A stretch of DNA of 11,727 bases from Actinomycetota bacterium (GTDB lineage: Bacteria; Actinomycetota; UBA4738; HRBIN12). The notes beneath the pieces were generated by a model. It did no database searches. It was not told the origin of the DNA and worked only from the letters and a program-made list of their open reading frames with translations. The stretch covers positions 1 through 11,727 of the forward strand of contig VAYX01000070.1 in NCBI GenBank assembly GCA_005885325.1, in the 5' to 3' direction. Positions 1 to 6,475 of the stretch are shown in pieces. The first letter of the stretch is position 1, and the number at the start of each line of letters is the position of its first letter. Position numbers and translations under genes: made by a program.

Positions 1-112
1 AAAGGATTCTGGGTCACTGAGGGGACGGCGTCATCGGACGAACGAACCCACTCGCGCGTGTCGTTCCCTAGGTCGAAAGTCGCACGCACGCACGAATTCG
101 GAGCTAGATGGG

Positions 113-199
113 CGGGAGGGGTGGGATTCGAACCCACGGGCGGGTCGCCCCGCCAACGGTTTTCAAGACCGTCGCCTTCGTCCGCTCGGCCACCCTCCC
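113..199 (-). tRNA. tRNA-Ser (anticodon UGA)
   Basis: This is a class II tRNA with a long variable arm, decoding UCN serine codons. Read on the minus strand, the acceptor arms GGGAGGG (199-193) and CCCTCCC (120-114) pair fully, with discriminator G at 113. The T arm is GTGGG-TTCGAAT-CCCAC (137-121). The anticodon stem ACGGT/ACCGT encloses the loop CTTGAAA, giving anticodon TGA at 165-163. The long variable arm pairs GGCGGG with CCCGCC. CCA is not encoded and must be added after transcription. A TACAGT hexamer on the minus strand (211-206) could be a -10 box, but I see no good -35. The gene is divergent from the PAS gene, and seryl-tRNA synthetase lies about 2 kb away. Confidence 0.96.
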
Positions 200-264
200 T
201 TTTCGACTGTAGCCGCGTCGGGTGCTTGTCGCCTACGGTTGCGGCGGAGAAGATATCGCCCCCG

Positions 265-2091
265 ATGCCGCAGACCCACCCCACCGACGGCCCGCCCGCC
301 GAAGGCCTCTTCGAGTCCTCCGAGGCCCTCTACCGCGCCCTCGTGGAGCAGGTCCCCGCCGTGGTCTACATCGACTCGGACGGGCAGCGTCCGGACTCCA
401 TCTACGTCAGCCCACAAGCGGAGCGCGTCTTCGGCTATCCCCCATCGGCCTACACGGCCGATCCGGAGCTGTGGCGCGACAACACCCATCCCGAGGATCG
501 CCCCCTGGTGGGCGAGGCGTGGGGGCGTGCGAGGGCGAACGGGGAGGCGTTCGAGTGCGAGTACCGGGTCCGGCACCGGGACGGGCGGTGGCTCTGGGTT
601 CGCGACGGGGCCGTGCCCGTGCGAGGGGCGGATGGCCGGATCCGAGCCTGGCAAGGGGTGCTCCACGACGTCACCGCGCAGAAGGAGGCCGAACGGGCGC
701 TTCGTGGGGCCGAGGAGAAATACCGGGCACTGGTCGAGAACATGCCCGCGGTCGTGTACCTCGTGGCTCCCGACGACGACCGGCGAACCCTGTACGTGAG
801 CCCGCAGGTGGAACGAGCGCTCGGCTACGCCCGGGAGGAATGGCTGGACCAGCCCGACATCTGGATGGAGCTCCTGCATCCCGACGACAGGGAGCAGACC
901 CTCGCGGCCCACGATGCGGCCAACGAGACCGGCAGGCCCTGGAGCCGCGAATACCGCTTGATCGCGAGCGACGGGCGGGCCGTGTGGTTCCGGGACGTCG
1001 CCACGCTGGTCCGCGACCGCGAGGGGCGGGCGCTCCACTGGCAGGGCGTGCAGCTCGACATCACCGAGCTGAAAGGAGCGGAGGAGGAGCTTCGCCGGAC
1101 CCGTGACGACCTCGAGCTCCGCGTACTGCTCCGCACGCACGAGCTGGAAGAGGCCAACGAGATGATGGCCCTGGAGATCGCGGAGCGCCGGCGGGCCGAG
1201 GAGGACCTGCGGGCGGCCGAGCGGAAGTACCGGATGTTGGCCGAACAGATCCCGGCGGTCACGTACGTGTGGGAGACCGGACAGCAGGCCGACCAGATCG
1301 TGTACACCAGCCCCCAGATCGAGCGGCTCCTCGGGTACACGGCCGAGGAGTGGGGGACGTCAGACCTGTGGACCTCCCGGCTCCATCCCGACGACCGCAC
1401 GCGCGTCTTGGCCGCCAGCCTCCGGTCCCAGACCACCGGTGAGTCGTTCAGCGTCGAGGCCCGATACCTGGCGAAGGACGGCCACATCGTGTGGGTCCTG
1501 GACGAGGCCGTGCTGTTGGAGCGCGACCGGGAAGGCCGGCCCAAGACCTTCCACGGCGTGTTGCTCGACATCACGACGCGGAAGGAGGCGGAGGCAAGCG
1601 CCCAGGCCGCCGAGTCCAAGGCCACGATCGCGGAGGCACGGTACCGGACGCTGGTCGAGCAGATCCCGGCGATGACCTTCATCGAGACGCCATCTCCGAA
1701 CGAGCCCTTCTCGACCCACCTCACGTTCGTCAGCCCCCAGAGCGAATCGATCCTCGGCTACACACCGCAGGAGCTGATCGACGACCCCGGGCACTTCGCC
1801 CGCCTGCTGCACCCCGACGACCGGGACAGGGTGCTGGCGGCGAACGACCAGGCCGAACGAACGCGTGAGCCGTTCGACCAGGAGTACCGGCTCGTTGCCA
1901 AGGACGGCCGCGTGGTGTGGATGCACAGCCAGGCCGTGCTCGTCACCGACGAGTCCGGCAGCCCTCGGTTCTGGCACGGCGTCGCGCTTGACATCACGGC
2001 GCGCAAGGAGGCCGAGGAGAACCTCCGAGAGCTGGAGGACCGGTACCAGGCCGCGCTGGGCCGCCTGGGGCCCGAGGCCGACCGGGCCTAG
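265..2091 (+). CDS. Four-PAS-domain sensory protein without output domain
   Basis: A 608-aa soluble protein built from four PAS/PAC units at about residues 22-141, 152-270, 321-440 and 459-580. Each unit repeats the same marks: (V/A)EQxPAxxY at the start, Y(V/T)SPQxExxxGY, HP(D/E)DR in the middle and GVxxDIT at the end, typical of PAS_3-type domains. Units 2 and 3 are joined by a charged helical linker (about 270-322) that is probably coiled coil. There are no membrane segments. No histidine kinase, GGDEF, EAL, HTH or phosphatase domain follows: the protein ends 28 residues after the last PAC motif. ATG 265 is chosen because the open frame upstream runs through the antisense of tRNA-Ser, and the next Met is residue 160. 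A GGAG at 246-249 is rather far (15 nt) to be its ribosome site. PAS domains bind ligands or other proteins, so it may act as a partner subunit. The ligand is not predictable. Confidence 0.85.
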   Translation: MPQTHPTDGPPAEGLFESSEALYRALVEQVPAVVYIDSDGQRPDSIYVSPQAERVFGYPPSAYTADPELWRDNTHPEDRPLVGEAWGRARANGEAFECEYRVRHRDGRWLWVRDGAVPVRGADGRIRAWQGVLHDVTAQKEAERALRGAEEKYRALVENMPAVVYLVAPDDDRRTLYVSPQVERALGYAREEWLDQPDIWMELLHPDDREQTLAAHDAANETGRPWSREYRLIASDGRAVWFRDVATLVRDREGRALHWQGVQLDITELKGAEEELRRTRDDLELRVLLRTHELEEANEMMALEIAERRRAEEDLRAAERKYRMLAEQIPAVTYVWETGQQADQIVYTSPQIERLLGYTAEEWGTSDLWTSRLHPDDRTRVLAASLRSQTTGESFSVEARYLAKDGHIVWVLDEAVLLERDREGRPKTFHGVLLDITTRKEAEASAQAAESKATIAEARYRTLVEQIPAMTFIETPSPNEPFSTHLTFVSPQSESILGYTPQELIDDPGHFARLLHPDDRDRVLAANDQAERTREPFDQEYRLVAKDGRVVWMHSQAVLVTDESGSPRFWHGVALDITARKEAEENLRELEDRYQAALGRLGPEADRA

Positions 2092-3383
2092 CTCTCCTTC
2101 GGGTCCTTCGGCGGATCCTTTGGCGCGAGCACGCGGACGGACTCCGGAAGGTAGGGGAACAGGGCCTTCGGCAGCTCCACCGACCCATCCCGGCGCTGGC
2201 GGTTCTCCAGGATGGCGATGAGGGTGCGCCCGATGGCGGTGGCGGTCCCGTTCAGGGTGTGGAGCACCTCGATGGCGCCCTCCCCACGGCGAACGCGAGT
2301 CTGGAGCCTCCGGGCCTGGTAGTCGGTGCAGTTCGAGCAGGACGTGAGCTCCCGGTACCGGGCCTGGCCCGGGAGCCACACCTCGATGTCGTACTTCTTG
2401 GCCGCGGCTCCTCCCAGGTCGCCGGCGGCCACGTTCACCACCCGGTAGGGCAGCTCGAGGTTGCCCACGATCTCCTCCTCGATGCCGACGAGGAACTCGT
2501 GCTCGTCCCGTGAGTCCTCGGGCCTGGTGAAGCTGAACATCTCGACCTTGTCGAACTGGTGGACCCGGAACATCCCGCCGAGGTCCTTGCCGTAGGAGCC
2601 GGCCTCGCGCCGGAAACACGTCGAGTAGCCGGCCATCCGGACGGGCAGGACCGACTCGTCGAGGATCTCGCCCATGTGGAAGGCGGCGAGCGAGACCTCG
2701 GAGGTACCCACGAGATACAGGTCGTCCTCTCGCGTGACGTAGATGTTCACGGCGTCGGTGGGGAGGAACCCCGTCCCGAACATGGCTTCCTCCCGAACCA
2801 GCACCGGGGGGATGACCGGCTGGAACCCCCTGGCGGTCAGGATGTCGAGCGCGTGGCGGACCAGGGCGAACTGGACATGCACGATGTCACCGAGCAGGTA
2901 AACGAACCTCGAGCCGCTGGTGCGCGCGGCCCGTTCGATGTCCAGGACCCCGAGGAGCTCGCCGAGCGCGACGTGATCCCGCGGCTCGAACCCGAACTCG
3001 GGCGGTTCGCCCCGCCGCCGGACCTCCACGGCGTCGTCCTCGGTGAACCCGTCGGGGGCGGATTCATCGGGGAGGTTGGGGACCCGGGCCAGCGCGTCGC
3101 CCAGGCGCTTCTCGGCCTCCTCGAGCTCGGGCGCGAGTCGTTCGATCTCCGCCGAGACCTTGGCGACCTCCTCGATCAGCTTCGTGCGCTCGTCGCCCTG
3201 GGCCTTCCCGATGGCCTTGGACGCCCGATTCTGCTCCGCCCTGAGCTGCTCGACCCGGGCGGTCAGCTCCCGACGGCGCTCGTCGAGCTCGAGGAGCTCA
3301 TCGACCGCCTCCGCCATCCCCCGGCGCGCCAGCGCCTTTCGGAATTGCTCGGGGTTCTCGCGGACGGCCTTGATGTCGAGCAC
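2088..3383 (-). CDS. serS: Seryl-tRNA synthetase
   Basis: Class II aminoacyl-tRNA synthetase that charges tRNA-Ser with serine in the cytoplasm. At 431 aa it is a normal family length. The N-terminal helical arm (about 27-100) is the long coiled coil that grips the tRNA-Ser variable arm. The catalytic core shows TSE (227-229), motif 2 FRREAGSYG (257-265) followed by FRVHQFDKVEMF (272-283), the ELTSCSNCTDYQARR block (345-359), and motif 3 with LNGTATAIGRTLIAILE (377-393, Arg386). The start is GTG at 3383, five bases after the bactofilin stop. GAAGG (3398-3394) sits 10 nt upstream, and AGGAGG (3405-3400) lies further back inside the bactofilin tail. It is the last gene of a DUF4446-bactofilin-serS run. 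Its TAG stop shares CTAG with the stop of the convergent PAS gene. Confidence 0.98.
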   Translation of the reverse strand: MLDIKAVRENPEQFRKALARRGMAEAVDELLELDERRRELTARVEQLRAEQNRASKAIGKAQGDERTKLIEEVAKVSAEIERLAPELEEAEKRLGDALARVPNLPDESAPDGFTEDDAVEVRRRGEPPEFGFEPRDHVALGELLGVLDIERAARTSGSRFVYLLGDIVHVQFALVRHALDILTARGFQPVIPPVLVREEAMFGTGFLPTDAVNIYVTREDDLYLVGTSEVSLAAFHMGEILDESVLPVRMAGYSTCFRREAGSYGKDLGGMFRVHQFDKVEMFSFTRPEDSRDEHEFLVGIEEEIVGNLELPYRVVNVAAGDLGGAAAKKYDIEVWLPGQARYRELTSCSNCTDYQARRLQTRVRRGEGAIEVLHTLNGTATAIGRTLIAILENRQRRDGSVELPKALFPYLPESVRVLAPKDPPKDPKES

Positions 3384-3388
3384 GCCGG

Positions 3389-3898
3389 CTAGACCTTCGC
3401 CTCCTGTGCCGGGTGGGCCTGGGCCTTGGGGGCGGGGGCCGGCTCGGCCTGAGCGTGTGGAGCGGCCTGCTGATCCATGATGCTCTGCCCCTGGAAGATG
3501 CCACCCTCCTCGATGACCAACGTCTTCGACGTGATGTTGCCCTCCACCCGTCCGCCCCGATTGAGCTCGGCCCGGCCCTTCACCTGGATACTCCCCTTGA
3601 ATCGTCCGGCCACCGAGACGTTCTGCGCCTTGATGTCCGCGTCCACCTGGCTCTGCGGCGCGAGCATCACATCGCCCTCGGCGCTGATCTGGCCCTTCAC
3701 CTGCCCGTCCACGCGGAGGGACCCCGCCGAGACGACGGTACCCTCGAGCTTGGCTCCGGCGCCGATGATCGTCACCTCTCCACTCTGTTCCGCCATCCGT
3801 CGCACCCCCTTGCGCGTCTCACGGACCGCAACGTCCTCGTGTCGGGCCTCGACATCCTCACGCTCCGGCTCCTCGCGGTCTTCCCGCCTCCAGATCAT
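3389..3898 (-). CDS. Bactofilin family polymer-forming protein
   Basis: Bactofilins self-assemble without nucleotide into filaments of right-handed beta-helix subunits, which act as membrane-associated scaffolds in shape, division or polar localisation. The domain spans about residues 42-140 of 169 and shows the short repeating strands with Gly and hydrophobic positions (VTIIGAGAKLEG, LRVDGQVKGQI, VSVAGRFKGSI, RVEGNITSKTLVIEEGG). A flexible Ala/Pro/Gln tail follows (144-169). The start ATG at 3898 overlaps the upstream TGA as ATGA, and the extra 34 residues are charged (Glu/Arg) with GC-rich third positions like real coding DNA. A shorter start at ATG 3796 (135 aa) is possible, because AGGGGGTG lies upstream and the bactofilin domain starts just after it. 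Family is certain; the start is about 60:40. Confidence 0.9.
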   Translation of the reverse strand: MIWRREDREEPEREDVEARHEDVAVRETRKGVRRMAEQSGEVTIIGAGAKLEGTVVSAGSLRVDGQVKGQISAEGDVMLAPQSQVDADIKAQNVSVAGRFKGSIQVKGRAELNRGGRVEGNITSKTLVIEEGGIFQGQSIMDQQAAPHAQAEPAPAPKAQAHPAQEAKV

Positions 3899-4389
3899 GT
3901 TGCCTTCACCGCCTCACGAGGACCGGACAGGGCCTGCTTGATCGCTTCCTCTTCCTCGACGGAAAGGTTGTAGCCGCTCTTCCTCGCCGTCACCGGCTTG
4001 GCGTAGACCCGAGTGTCCTGCCGCCCGTTGATCGACGTGACCACCACGCCGTTCCCCTTGTCGTCGAGCAGGGCGCAGGAAAACGACAGGCGTCCGCCGA
4101 CGTCCTCGAACGCGTCGTAGCGAACGAGCCCCACGTTTCGTACCGCCCCCTCGATCGACTCTTTCCGGTGGCCGTCCACCCGCTGGAGGGCTCGAACGGC
4201 GCGCTCCAGCTTCTGGATGGCCCGCCCCTGCCCCTCCAGGATGCCCCGGAGCGCGTCGTCGAGGTGGATCGGTCCCCGCGTTTCGCGGGTCCGCTTCCCC
4301 GATCCCGTCGCCGTGACCAGCAGCGCCAGTCCGGATAGCCCCAGGCCGATCAGGACCAGCAGGCTGAGCGTCTTGGCCGAGAAGGTCAC
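3895..4389 (-). CDS. DUF4446 family membrane-anchored protein
   Basis: A 164-aa protein of unknown function. One N-terminal membrane helix (about residues 7-28) precedes a short basic stretch (KRTRETR) and a predicted coiled coil (44-72). The conserved DUF4446 core follows (85-154), recognisable by VGLVRYDAFEDVGGRLSFS, then LLDDKGNGVVVTSINGR and YAKPV, ending in LSxEEExAI. The core probably faces the cytoplasm; that is inference. The start is GTG 4389; no clear Shine-Dalgarno is seen before it, and no internal Met follows until after the core would be lost. It is first in a run with bactofilin (ATGA overlap at 3898-3895) and serS, so it may work with the bactofilin at the membrane. A minus-strand -10-like TATACT lies 58 bp upstream. 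Confidence 0.85.
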   Translation of the reverse strand: MTFSAKTLSLLVLIGLGLSGLALLVTATGSGKRTRETRGPIHLDDALRGILEGQGRAIQKLERAVRALQRVDGHRKESIEGAVRNVGLVRYDAFEDVGGRLSFSCALLDDKGNGVVVTSINGRQDTRVYAKPVTARKSGYNLSVEEEEAIKQALSGPREAVKAT

Positions 4390-4447
4390 GCGGTTGGGGC
4401 CTCGATTCTCAAATAGGGCCGTCTACCTGGGCTTCTGCGAGAGTCGG

Positions 4448-4457
4448 AGTATACAAT
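4448..4457. promoter_or_regulatory. Overlapping divergent -10 elements (larB / DUF4446)
   Basis: In the 78-bp gap between two divergent starts, one AT-rich spot reads as a -10 box on both strands. On plus it is TACAAT (4452-4457, five of six to consensus), ten bases before the GTG of larB. On minus it is TATACT (4453-4448, five of six), 58 bases before the GTG of the DUF4446 gene. I see no convincing -35 on either side (minus candidate TTCGTC at 17-bp spacing). The plus box would put the transcript start almost on the larB start codon, so that mRNA may be leaderless or nearly so. Confidence 0.4.
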
Positions 4458-4467
4458 CAACGCCCTC

Positions 4468-5223
4468 GTGGACGAACGCCGCCTGGCCGACCTGCTCGAC
4501 CGAGTCGCCTCGGGCACGCTGTCGGTGGACCTGGCCCTGGAGGACCTTCGGGACCTCCCGCACGAGCATCTCTCCGACGCCACCCTCGATCACCATCGCG
4601 AGCTGCGAACCGGCCAGGCCGAGGCCGTCTTCGCGCCGGGGAAGACGCCCGAGCAGGTGCGCGACGCGGCGGCGGCGCTCGCCGCGCGGGCGTCGGGCGC
4701 GGTGTTCGTCACGAAGGCCGAGCCCGAGCAGTTCCATGCGCTCTTGGAGGCCATCCCCTCGGCGACGTACCACCTTCGGTCCCGCCTGGTGGTAGCCAAG
4801 CGAGCCGAGGTGGCGACGAAGCTCGGGACGGCCTGCGTCGTGTCCGCCGGCACCGCCGACCTCCCGGTGGCGGACGAGGCCGCCGAGGCCGCGGATGCCC
4901 TCGGACTCGGTGTCGCGCGGATCTCCGACGTCGGCGTCGCCGGCATCCACCGCGTGCTGGAACGCCGGGCGGAGATGGAAGCCGCCGACGTGGCCGTGGT
5001 GGTCGCCGGGATGGACGGCGCGCTCCCGTCGGTGGTGGCCGGGCTGATCTCCCGGCCGGTCGTAGCCGTTCCGACCAGCGTCGGCTACGGCGCCTCCTTC
5101 GACGGGCTGGCCGCGCTGCTGACCATGCTGAACGCCTGCGCTCCCGGCGTGTCCGTGGTCAACATCGACAACGGCTTCGGTGCCGCCCTCGTCGCGCACC
5201 GCATCGTCCGGAACCGGGGGTAG
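4468..5223 (+). CDS. larB: Nickel-pincer cofactor biosynthesis protein LarB
   Basis: LarB carboxylates and hydrolyses nicotinic acid adenine dinucleotide, the first step towards the nickel-pincer nucleotide cofactor of lactate racemase-type enzymes. The 251-aa length is normal. The C-terminal half is the PurE/AIR-carboxylase-like fold, with SAGTADLPVADEA (126-138), DVGVAGIHR (154-162), VVAGMDGALPSVVAGL (178-193) and PTSVGYGASFDGLAALLTMLNACAPGVSVVNIDNGFGAA (202-240). Cys224 in NACAPGV is probably the conserved reactive cysteine described for LarB. The N-terminal helical region begins DERRLADLLDRVASG. The start is GTG 4468; no Shine-Dalgarno is visible, but a -10 box sits ten bases upstream. 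larC starts five bases after its stop. No larA or larE is in the window. Confidence 0.95.
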   Translation: MDERRLADLLDRVASGTLSVDLALEDLRDLPHEHLSDATLDHHRELRTGQAEAVFAPGKTPEQVRDAAAALAARASGAVFVTKAEPEQFHALLEAIPSATYHLRSRLVVAKRAEVATKLGTACVVSAGTADLPVADEAAEAADALGLGVARISDVGVAGIHRVLERRAEMEAADVAVVVAGMDGALPSVVAGLISRPVVAVPTSVGYGASFDGLAALLTMLNACAPGVSVVNIDNGFGAALVAHRIVRNRG

Positions 5224-5228
5224 CGCCG

Positions 5229-6431
5229 GTGCGGCTGGCGTACTTCGACTGCATCGCCGGGATCTCCGGCGATATGGCCCTCGGCGCGCTGATCGACGCC
5301 GGCGCGGACTTCGACCTGCTCCGTGAGGAGCTGGCCAAGCTGCCGCTCGAGCCCTTCGACATCGAGGTGGAGGATGTGGAGACGAACGGGCTCAACGCGA
5401 AGCGGGTGGAGGTCCGGGCCACGGCCGCGGGCATCATCCGCACCTACGCCAGCATCCGCGCGCTCCTGGACTCGGCGGCGTTCCCTCCCGACGCGCTCGA
5501 CCTGGCGCAGCGGATCTTTCGCCGGCTCGCCGAGGCCGAGGCTCGGGTGCACCGAAAGGAGATCGACTCGGTCACCTTCCACGAGGTGGGTGCGGTCGAC
5601 TCGATCGTCGACATCGCGGGAACCGCGCTCGCCCTCACCATGCTCGGGGTGGAGCGGGCCTTCTCCTCCGCGGTCCCCACCGGCCTGGGCATGACCAAGA
5701 CCGACCACGGGGCGATGCCGATCCCGGCGCCGGCCGTGGTCGAGCTGCTGCGCGGCGCCCCCCTGTATTCCAAGGGTGTGCCCGTGGAGCTGGTGACGCC
5801 GACCGGCGCCGCGATCCTCGCGGCGACGGTCGAGGGTTACGGCGAGCTTCCGCTCATGTCGGTGCAGTCCGTTGGGTACGGGGCCGGAAGCCAGCGCCTC
5901 GACTTCCCCAACGTCCTTCGGATCCTGGTGGGCGAGGAGGCCGAGTCGCGGGGCGCCGCTTCGCCGGCGCCCCGCGACTCGACGGAGGTCCTGCTCGAGA
6001 CCAACGTGGACGACCTCAATCCGGAGGTGTTCGAGTACGTGATCGAGGAGCTGCTCGCAGCCGGGGCCCAGGACGCCTGGCTGGCGCCCGTCGTGATGAA
6101 GAAGGGCCGGCCGGCCGTCACGGTCTCGGTGCTGTGTTCACCGGAGCGGGTTGACGCCATGCGGGGCATCCTGTTCCGGGAGACCGGGACGCTCGGGGTC
6201 CGGTCGACCGAGGTGGCCAAGCGGGCCCTGGACCGGGAGGTGCTGAAGGTCGAGACGGCTCACGGGGCCGTGGCCGTGAAGGTCGGGCTGTTCGAGGGTC
6301 GTCCCGTGACGATCTCCCCCGAGTACGAGGACTGCGCCAGGGTGGCCAGGGAAGCCGGTGTGCCCGCGCGCCACGTGTACGAGGAGGCGGCGCGCCTGGC
6401 CCGGGACCAGCTCGGGGATCATGAGGCGTGA
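5229..6431 (+). CDS. larC: Nickel insertion protein LarC (single uninterrupted frame)
   Basis: LarC is the CTP-dependent nickel insertase that completes the nickel-pincer cofactor. The 400-aa product contains the whole family: YFDCIAGISGDMALGALIDAG at the N terminus (5-25), VTFHEVGAVDSIVDIAGTALAL (115-136), MPIPAPAVVELLRGAPLYS (163-181), VELVTPTGAAILA (186-198), LLETNVDDLNPE (255-266), a KKGRPAVTVSVLC strand (291-303) and the C-terminal LarC2 part with TLGVRSTEVAKR (321-332) and VTISPEYEDCARVAREAGVP (360-379). In Lactobacillus plantarum larC is read through a programmed frameshift (larC1/larC2). Here both parts are in one frame. The start is GTG 5229, five bases after larB. The linker at residues 238-251 is encoded by a perfect palindrome (separate entry). 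A hairpin starts two bases after the stop. Confidence 0.96.
   Translation: MRLAYFDCIAGISGDMALGALIDAGADFDLLREELAKLPLEPFDIEVEDVETNGLNAKRVEVRATAAGIIRTYASIRALLDSAAFPPDALDLAQRIFRRLAEAEARVHRKEIDSVTFHEVGAVDSIVDIAGTALALTMLGVERAFSSAVPTGLGMTKTDHGAMPIPAPAVVELLRGAPLYSKGVPVELVTPTGAAILAATVEGYGELPLMSVQSVGYGAGSQRLDFPNVLRILVGEEAESRGAASPAPRDSTEVLLETNVDDLNPEVFEYVIEELLAAGAQDAWLAPVVMKKGRPAVTVSVLCSPERVDAMRGILFRETGTLGVRSTEVAKRALDREVLKVETAHGAVAVKVGLFEGRPVTISPEYEDCARVAREAGVPARHVYEEAARLARDQLGDHEA
5942..5981. repeat. Perfect 17-bp inverted repeat inside larC
   Basis: The arms CGAGTCGCGGGGCGCCG (5942-5958) and CGGCGCCCCGCGACTCG (5965-5981) are exact reverse complements around a six-base loop CTTCGC. They lie in the larC reading frame and encode residues 238-251, an Ala/Ser/Pro/Arg-rich stretch between the N-terminal domain and the conserved LLETNVDDLNPE block. 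The transcript should form a very stable hairpin. Whether it is a regulatory structure, a translational pause at a domain boundary, or an inserted palindromic element cannot be told from this sequence. Confidence 0.9.
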
Positions 6432-6433
6432 AA

Positions 6434-6468
6434 TGCCTGGGTGCTGCCCGAAGGGCAGCACCCAGGCA
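6434..6468. terminator. Perfect 16-bp hairpin, probable bidirectional terminator
   Basis: TGCCTGGGTGCTGCCC (6434-6449) is followed by loop GAA and its exact reverse complement (6453-6468). It starts two bases after the larC stop and, on the other strand, lies seven bases past the stop of the 27-codon gene. There is no U-tract on the plus side. On the minus side only TTT follows. Position between two convergent genes and stem stability make a shared terminator the likeliest role, although a classical intrinsic terminator would have a longer U-run. Confidence 0.7.
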
Positions 6469-6475
6469 CAACCCG

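Noticed and set aside
80..95. Short CGCA tandem repeat near the left edge
   Set aside because: Only three to four units of four bases; expected by chance in GC-rich DNA. No direct-repeat array or CRISPR pattern exists anywhere in the window.
58..264. Extended start of the PAS gene at 58
   Set aside because: It would translate the antisense of tRNA-Ser; the segment has no PAS-like or conserved content.
163..1140. Minus-strand open frame of 325 codons opposite the PAS gene
   Set aside because: It overlaps the tRNA-Ser and mirrors the PAS codons; it shows no family motif or ribosome site.
1360..2619. Minus-strand open frame of 419 codons over the PAS gene and serS end
   Set aside because: It is a shadow frame of GC-rich coding DNA: rich in Arg, Gly, Pro and Val, spans two real genes, and matches no domain.
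2559..3392. Plus-strand open frame of 277 codons opposite serS
   Set aside because: Antisense of a fully conserved seryl-tRNA synthetase; composition is typical of a shadow frame.
5942..5981. Programmed frameshift in larC as in Lactobacillus
   Set aside because: The frame is continuous from residue 1 to 400 with all conserved blocks in one phase, so no frameshift is needed for full-length LarC.
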